Shown here: positions 60,752 to 64,000 of the stretch, in pieces
Layout: each line of letters begins with the position of its first letter
How positions within the stretch are numbered: the stretch's first letter is position 1
Assembly (NCBI RefSeq): GCF_029916425.1
Contig: NZ_JAHAVQ010000009.1
Location: 1 to 64,000 of the forward strand
Source: Liquorilactobacillus sicerae
Lineage (GTDB): Bacteria; Bacillota; Bacilli; Lactobacillales; Lactobacillaceae
Direction of reading: 5' to 3'
DNA length: 64,000 nucleotides
Translations under genes and position numbers: made by a program
Notes under the pieces: generated by a model
Seen by the model: only the letters and a program-made list of their open reading frames with translations
Database searches by the model: none
Told to the model about the DNA's origin: nothing

Positions 60752-61612
60752 TTAAAAATCTGCTGCTTTCCCTAAAACATGAAACTGTTTCATTTTCTCG
60801 AGAACCAACTGTTTGATTGCTTGATTTCCAGACGCAATCACCGGCACTGGCTCATGTCCAACATTTTTATCATTTATCCGCTGGCGAACTTCATTCAGCC
60901 AGGCATAATTCACTTCAGTATTGATATTAATTTTGGCTGTTCCCATCTGAATTGCTATTTGAATTTGATCATCAGGAATTCCTGAGGCTCCATGCAAGAC
61001 CAATGGTAAATCTGTAGTTTGGGCGATTTGCGCCATTTTTTCAAAGTTCAAGTTTGGTTTGCCTACATAATCCCCATGAACTGATCCTAGCGCGGCTGCC
61101 AAAATATCAATCCCTGTTTCCTTCATTTTTAAAGCATCTTCAACACTAGCATACTTGATCCCACTGATTAAGCCATCCTCATTACCACCAATGGCTCCAA
61201 CTTCTGCTTCAACCGAAACTCCATTTTGATGTGCCATTTCAACAACCTGCTTTGTTAGAAACGTATTTTCTTCGATTGGTAACTTTGAGCCATCAAACAT
61301 TACTGAAGTATAGCCAGCTTTAATGGCTGCTTGAACACTTTCAAGGCTTAGACCATGATCTAGATGTAATGCAACTGGGACCGTAATTTTCAGCTCATCG
61401 ATCATAAAATGAACCACATCGGAAACATATTGAAAACCGCCAAGATTTCTAATTAAGCGATCTGAAGTAGCAATCACAATTGGCGTTTTAGTTGCTTGCG
61501 CGACTTGCAAATAAGTTGTGATCCAATTCAGGCCATTAATATTGAAATGTCCAATTGCATAGTGCTGTTCTTTTGCATCCTTAACTAGCTTAAAAGCTGG
61601 CACTAACGACAT
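60752..61612 (-). CDS. iolJ: Class II fructose-bisphosphate-type aldolase, IolJ-like
   Basis: A 286-residue zinc-dependent aldolase. The metal and substrate motifs are ALHLDHGLSLE near residue 81, VEAEVGAIGGNEDG near 135, LPLVLHGASGIPDDQI near 202 and INTEVNYAW near 230. In inositol operons this enzyme (IolJ) splits 6-phospho-5-dehydro-2-deoxygluconate into DHAP and malonate semialdehyde. The ATG at 61612 has AAAGGAGG upstream. It is 15 bp after iolD. Confidence 0.88.
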   Translation of the reverse strand: MSLVPAFKLVKDAKEQHYAIGHFNINGLNWITTYLQVAQATKTPIVIATSDRLIRNLGGFQYVSDVVHFMIDELKITVPVALHLDHGLSLESVQAAIKAGYTSVMFDGSKLPIEENTFLTKQVVEMAHQNGVSVEAEVGAIGGNEDGLISGIKYASVEDALKMKETGIDILAAALGSVHGDYVGKPNLNFEKMAQIAQTTDLPLVLHGASGIPDDQIQIAIQMGTAKININTEVNYAWLNEVRQRINDKNVGHEPVPVIASGNQAIKQLVLEKMKQFHVLGKAADF

Positions 61613-61627
61613 ATTTTCACCTCCTTT

Positions 61628-63553
61628 CTAGTATTTAAACGCACCCTGCAAATGTTGCTGAGTATCTTCATATGATTGATTGACCTTTTGATTGATCGAA
61701 ACCTCAGGATCACCAACATGCCACCAAGTTTTGCCATAACCATGAGTCATCGTTTTTGGCAAAACTTTAACTTCAATCAAAGTTGACTGTGTTTGTTTCT
61801 TAGCATCATCCACGGCTGCTAGTAAACCCTGCACGGTGTTCACCCGATAGGCCTTAGCTCCATATCCTTCAGCTACCTTAGCGTAATCAATATTTAGAAT
61901 TTGATTATCTGCTGTAGTGAATTCTGTCAAGAAGCTGTCATCACCATGTGACATTTGCAAATTATTGATTGAATGAAAGCCAGAATTATCAAACAGGATA
62001 ACATTGATTTTTTTATTGTATTGTAAAGCCGTGACCAGTTCTGAATGAAGCATCAGGAAGCTGCCATCGCCAACTAACGCATAACTTTCAACGTCTGGTT
62101 TAGCCAGTTTAACTCCTAAGCCGGCTGCAACTTCATATCCCATCATCGAATAGCCATATTCCATGTGATAGGTGTCTGCCTTTTTGGGATTCCAGATTCG
62201 ATGAACATCTCCTGGCAATGATCCAGCCGCCGCAATCATGATTGATTCAGGATCAAGATGCTCATTTAACGCAATCAAAGCTGCCGTTTGCGTTAAGCGT
62301 GTGCCTAAAGTCTGTGAATATTGTTCAATTTTTTCTTGGCTATAGTGACCAGCAATTTCCGGCTTAAAATCGTGATCATCATAACTAATATTGGCTAACC
62401 GATCTCTTTCCTGATTCCATCTTTGCTTAATCGCTGGCAAATCAGTGAATCCCGTCTGATACCCAGCTAACTCTTTGGTATTAGTTAATGCGGTAAAGGT
62501 ATCGCGAATATCTGCAATTACTGGCAAAGCATCAAATTTAATTGCCTGCATGCGACTGAGGTTAATATTAATTACTTTAGTTTTTTCTGGATCGATTGCT
62601 GTTTTCGATGAGGTCGTAAAGTCGGTATAGCGACTTCCCGCTCCAATTATTAAATCCGCTGTCTCCATTACTTGGTTGGCTGCTGACGTACCAAGAATGC
62701 CCGCACCACCCAAATTATTTGCAAAATCATAAATAATAGTTGACTTCCCGGTAGCGGTTTCAATGATTGGAACATTATATTTGTTTGAAAAAGCTTTAAT
62801 TGCATCTCCACCGTCACTGAATTTTGCCCCACCACCAAGCAGAATCACTGGTTTTTGGCTCTGCTTGATCAAAGCTGTTGCAGCCGACAATTCGTATTCA
62901 CTCGGTTGCTGACGCTTAACAACATAAACACGCCGGCGGAAAAATGATACTGGATAATCAAAAGCTTCTGCTTCAGTATCTTGTGGTAAGCAAATTGTAA
63001 CTGGACCTGTTGTCGCTGGATTAGTCAGAACTTCAAAGCCCTTCAATAAAGCACTCATCAGTTGTTCTGGGCGCTGAATTCGATCCCAGTATCTTGAGAC
63101 TGGTTTTAAGGCATCATTTGTCGTAGTAGCTGCACTATCTTCAATCTCTAATTGTTGAAGAACTGGATCAGGCTGACGCGAAGCAAACGTATCTGCTGGC
63201 AAAATCAGGACTGGAATATTATTAACATACGCATTACCGGCAGCTGTTACAAAATTAGCGGAACCCGGACCTGCAGAAGCAGTAACTGCGAAAATCTTCC
63301 TTCTTAATTTTTCTCGAGCAAAAGCAATCGCTGCACTCGTCATCCCTTGCTCGTTATGTCCTTGATAGACTTTCAAATGACCAGGTTCATTATACAAAGC
63401 TTCGCCTAATCCTAAGACATTGCCATGACCAAAGATTCCAAAGACACCCTCAACAAACGGTGTAACTTCACCATCAACATCGAGATACTGTTGATTCAAA
63501 AACTTCACTAATGCTTGCGCAGTGGTCAAACGAATTGTTTCCATTTCGGTCAT
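61628..63553 (-). CDS. iolD: 3D-(3,5/4)-trihydroxycyclohexane-1,2-dione hydrolase
   Basis: A 641-residue thiamine-diphosphate enzyme that opens the diketo-inositol ring. The N-terminal domain holds the activating Glu in VYQGHNEQGMTSAAIAFAREKLRR, the central domain has GAGILGTSAANQVMETADLIIGAGSRYTDF, and the ThDP motif is VGDGSFLMLHSELVTALQYN...ILFDNSGFHSINN near residues 478-510. Full length for the family. Its ATG overlaps the iolC stop codon (AAATGA), so the two are coupled. Confidence 0.94.
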   Translation of the reverse strand: MTEMETIRLTTAQALVKFLNQQYLDVDGEVTPFVEGVFGIFGHGNVLGLGEALYNEPGHLKVYQGHNEQGMTSAAIAFAREKLRRKIFAVTASAGPGSANFVTAAGNAYVNNIPVLILPADTFASRQPDPVLQQLEIEDSAATTTNDALKPVSRYWDRIQRPEQLMSALLKGFEVLTNPATTGPVTICLPQDTEAEAFDYPVSFFRRRVYVVKRQQPSEYELSAATALIKQSQKPVILLGGGAKFSDGGDAIKAFSNKYNVPIIETATGKSTIIYDFANNLGGAGILGTSAANQVMETADLIIGAGSRYTDFTTSSKTAIDPEKTKVININLSRMQAIKFDALPVIADIRDTFTALTNTKELAGYQTGFTDLPAIKQRWNQERDRLANISYDDHDFKPEIAGHYSQEKIEQYSQTLGTRLTQTAALIALNEHLDPESIMIAAAGSLPGDVHRIWNPKKADTYHMEYGYSMMGYEVAAGLGVKLAKPDVESYALVGDGSFLMLHSELVTALQYNKKINVILFDNSGFHSINNLQMSHGDDSFLTEFTTADNQILNIDYAKVAEGYGAKAYRVNTVQGLLAAVDDAKKQTQSTLIEVKVLPKTMTHGYGKTWWHVGDPEVSINQKVNQSYEDTQQHLQGAFKY

Positions 63554-64000
63554 TTTTCTTCAGCCCCTTTCATTTCTTTGGCGGTTGCTAAGAAGCTCTT
63601 AATTTCTAAAATCGTCGGCATTGCCTCAGATGAGCTTAATTTACTGATTACAATTGAAGCAGCTGCACTGCCATATTTAAGTGCGGTATTAATGCCCAAA
63701 TCATTGATGTAAGCGTATAAAAAGCCGGCTGCAAATGAATCACCAGCGCCAAAAGTTTTCAAAACCTTAGTTTGATATGGATAGCCACGATAAACCTTGC
63801 CAGTCCGTTCATAAGCAAATGAACCCTTTGATCCCACTTTGATAACTAAGAGCTGCGGTGCGTATTTAAATAGTTCAGCTACAGTTTCTTCATTGGTATT
63901 GCCACGGTGATTTTCCAAAACATCATATTCATCTCTCGTCCCAATAATCACATCTGCCTGTTTAGCCACAATTTGATAATAAATTGAAGTTTCCTCATCA
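63550..64000 (-). CDS. iolC: 5-dehydro-2-deoxygluconokinase, C-terminal part (cut by window edge)
   Basis: An open frame from the right edge to 63550, the last 150 residues of a PfkB-family kinase. IIGTRDEYDVLE near its start and TFGAGDSFAAGFLYAYINDLG (the catalytic GAGD motif) are typical of IolC, which phosphorylates 5-dehydro-2-deoxygluconate. The reading frame continues past the window. iolA and iolB, if present, would be further upstream. Confidence 0.9.
   Translation of the reverse strand, partial: DEETSIYYQIVAKQADVIIGTRDEYDVLENHRGNTNEETVAELFKYAPQLLVIKVGSKGSFAYERTGKVYRGYPYQTKVLKTFGAGDSFAAGFLYAYINDLGINTALKYGSAAASIVISKLSSSEAMPTILEIKSFLATAKEMKGAEEK

Overview
The window is AT-rich, low-GC Firmicute DNA and almost certainly from a Lactobacillaceae chromosome. 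The reasons are strong AAGGAGG-type ribosome binding sites, frequent TTG/GTG starts, lactobacillus-type families (YhgE/Pip, DUF3278, putative holin-like toxin, YjeM-type APC transporter) and a type II-A CRISPR repeat that, as I remember it, is close to the one described in Lactobacillus buchneri. Much of the window is accessory: sugar and polyol operons, a CRISPR locus, and transposase and gene debris between them.

Layout. 1-3.7 kb: edge of an IS200/IS605 TnpA; a YjeM-like transporter; a phosphosulfolactate-synthase (ComA) homologue coupled to a histidine phosphatase; a decayed fragment of an FAD oxidase. 3.7-9.3 kb: a minus-strand ABC importer (binding protein, two permeases, ATPase) followed by a PHP-family phosphatase and a calcineurin-like phosphoesterase, probably for uptake and dephosphorylation of an organophosphate. 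9.7-12.7 kb: a polytopic membrane protein and a PAP2 phosphatase. 12.8-20.6 kb: a six-gene operon that I read as sulfoglycolysis by the sulfo-transaldolase route: a GH31 sulfoquinovosidase with the sulfonate-binding Q/R/W/Y residues, an aldehyde dehydrogenase, a GPH-type transporter, a transaldolase, a DUF4867-like protein and an L-fucose-isomerase-like protein, ended by a terminator. Expected flow: sulfoquinovoside -> sulfoquinovose -> sulfofructose -> sulfolactaldehyde + fructose 6-phosphate -> sulfolactate.

21.1-28.6 kb: an amino acid permease; a peptide-binding lipoprotein preceded by a promoter, a small Cys-Cys leader ORF and a terminator (an attenuation layout); an FAD-linked oxidase, a PgpA-family protein, a CpdA-like phosphodiesterase and a decayed peroxiredoxin. 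28.6-35.4 kb: a complete type II-A CRISPR-Cas locus (array of 10 repeats and 9 spacers, csn2, cas2, cas1, cas9), with a tracrRNA gene on the opposite strand between cas1 and cas9. 35.7-44.4 kb: aroD, a small acidic ORF, a D-2-hydroxyacid dehydrogenase, a Pr6Pr-like protein, ISL3 and IS1380 remnants, a DUF3278/XRE pair, MazEF, and a graveyard of ABC, serine-hydrolase and thioesterase-like fragments.

44.4-55 kb: cell-envelope and housekeeping genes (YhgE/Pip protein, D,D-carboxypeptidase, OmpR-type two-component system, a likely type I toxin, a C92-type amidase-like protein, GNAT, HIT, and an atypical NRAMP transporter with a possible MntR/DtxR operator). 55-64 kb: the 3' part of a myo-inositol operon (iolC partial, iolD, iolJ, tautomerase, MFS transporter with a cre site, two TIM-barrel isomerase/dehydratase genes, UPF0303 protein, iolG-like dehydrogenase). 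It feeds inositol carbon into DHAP and acetyl units and is probably under CcpA control.
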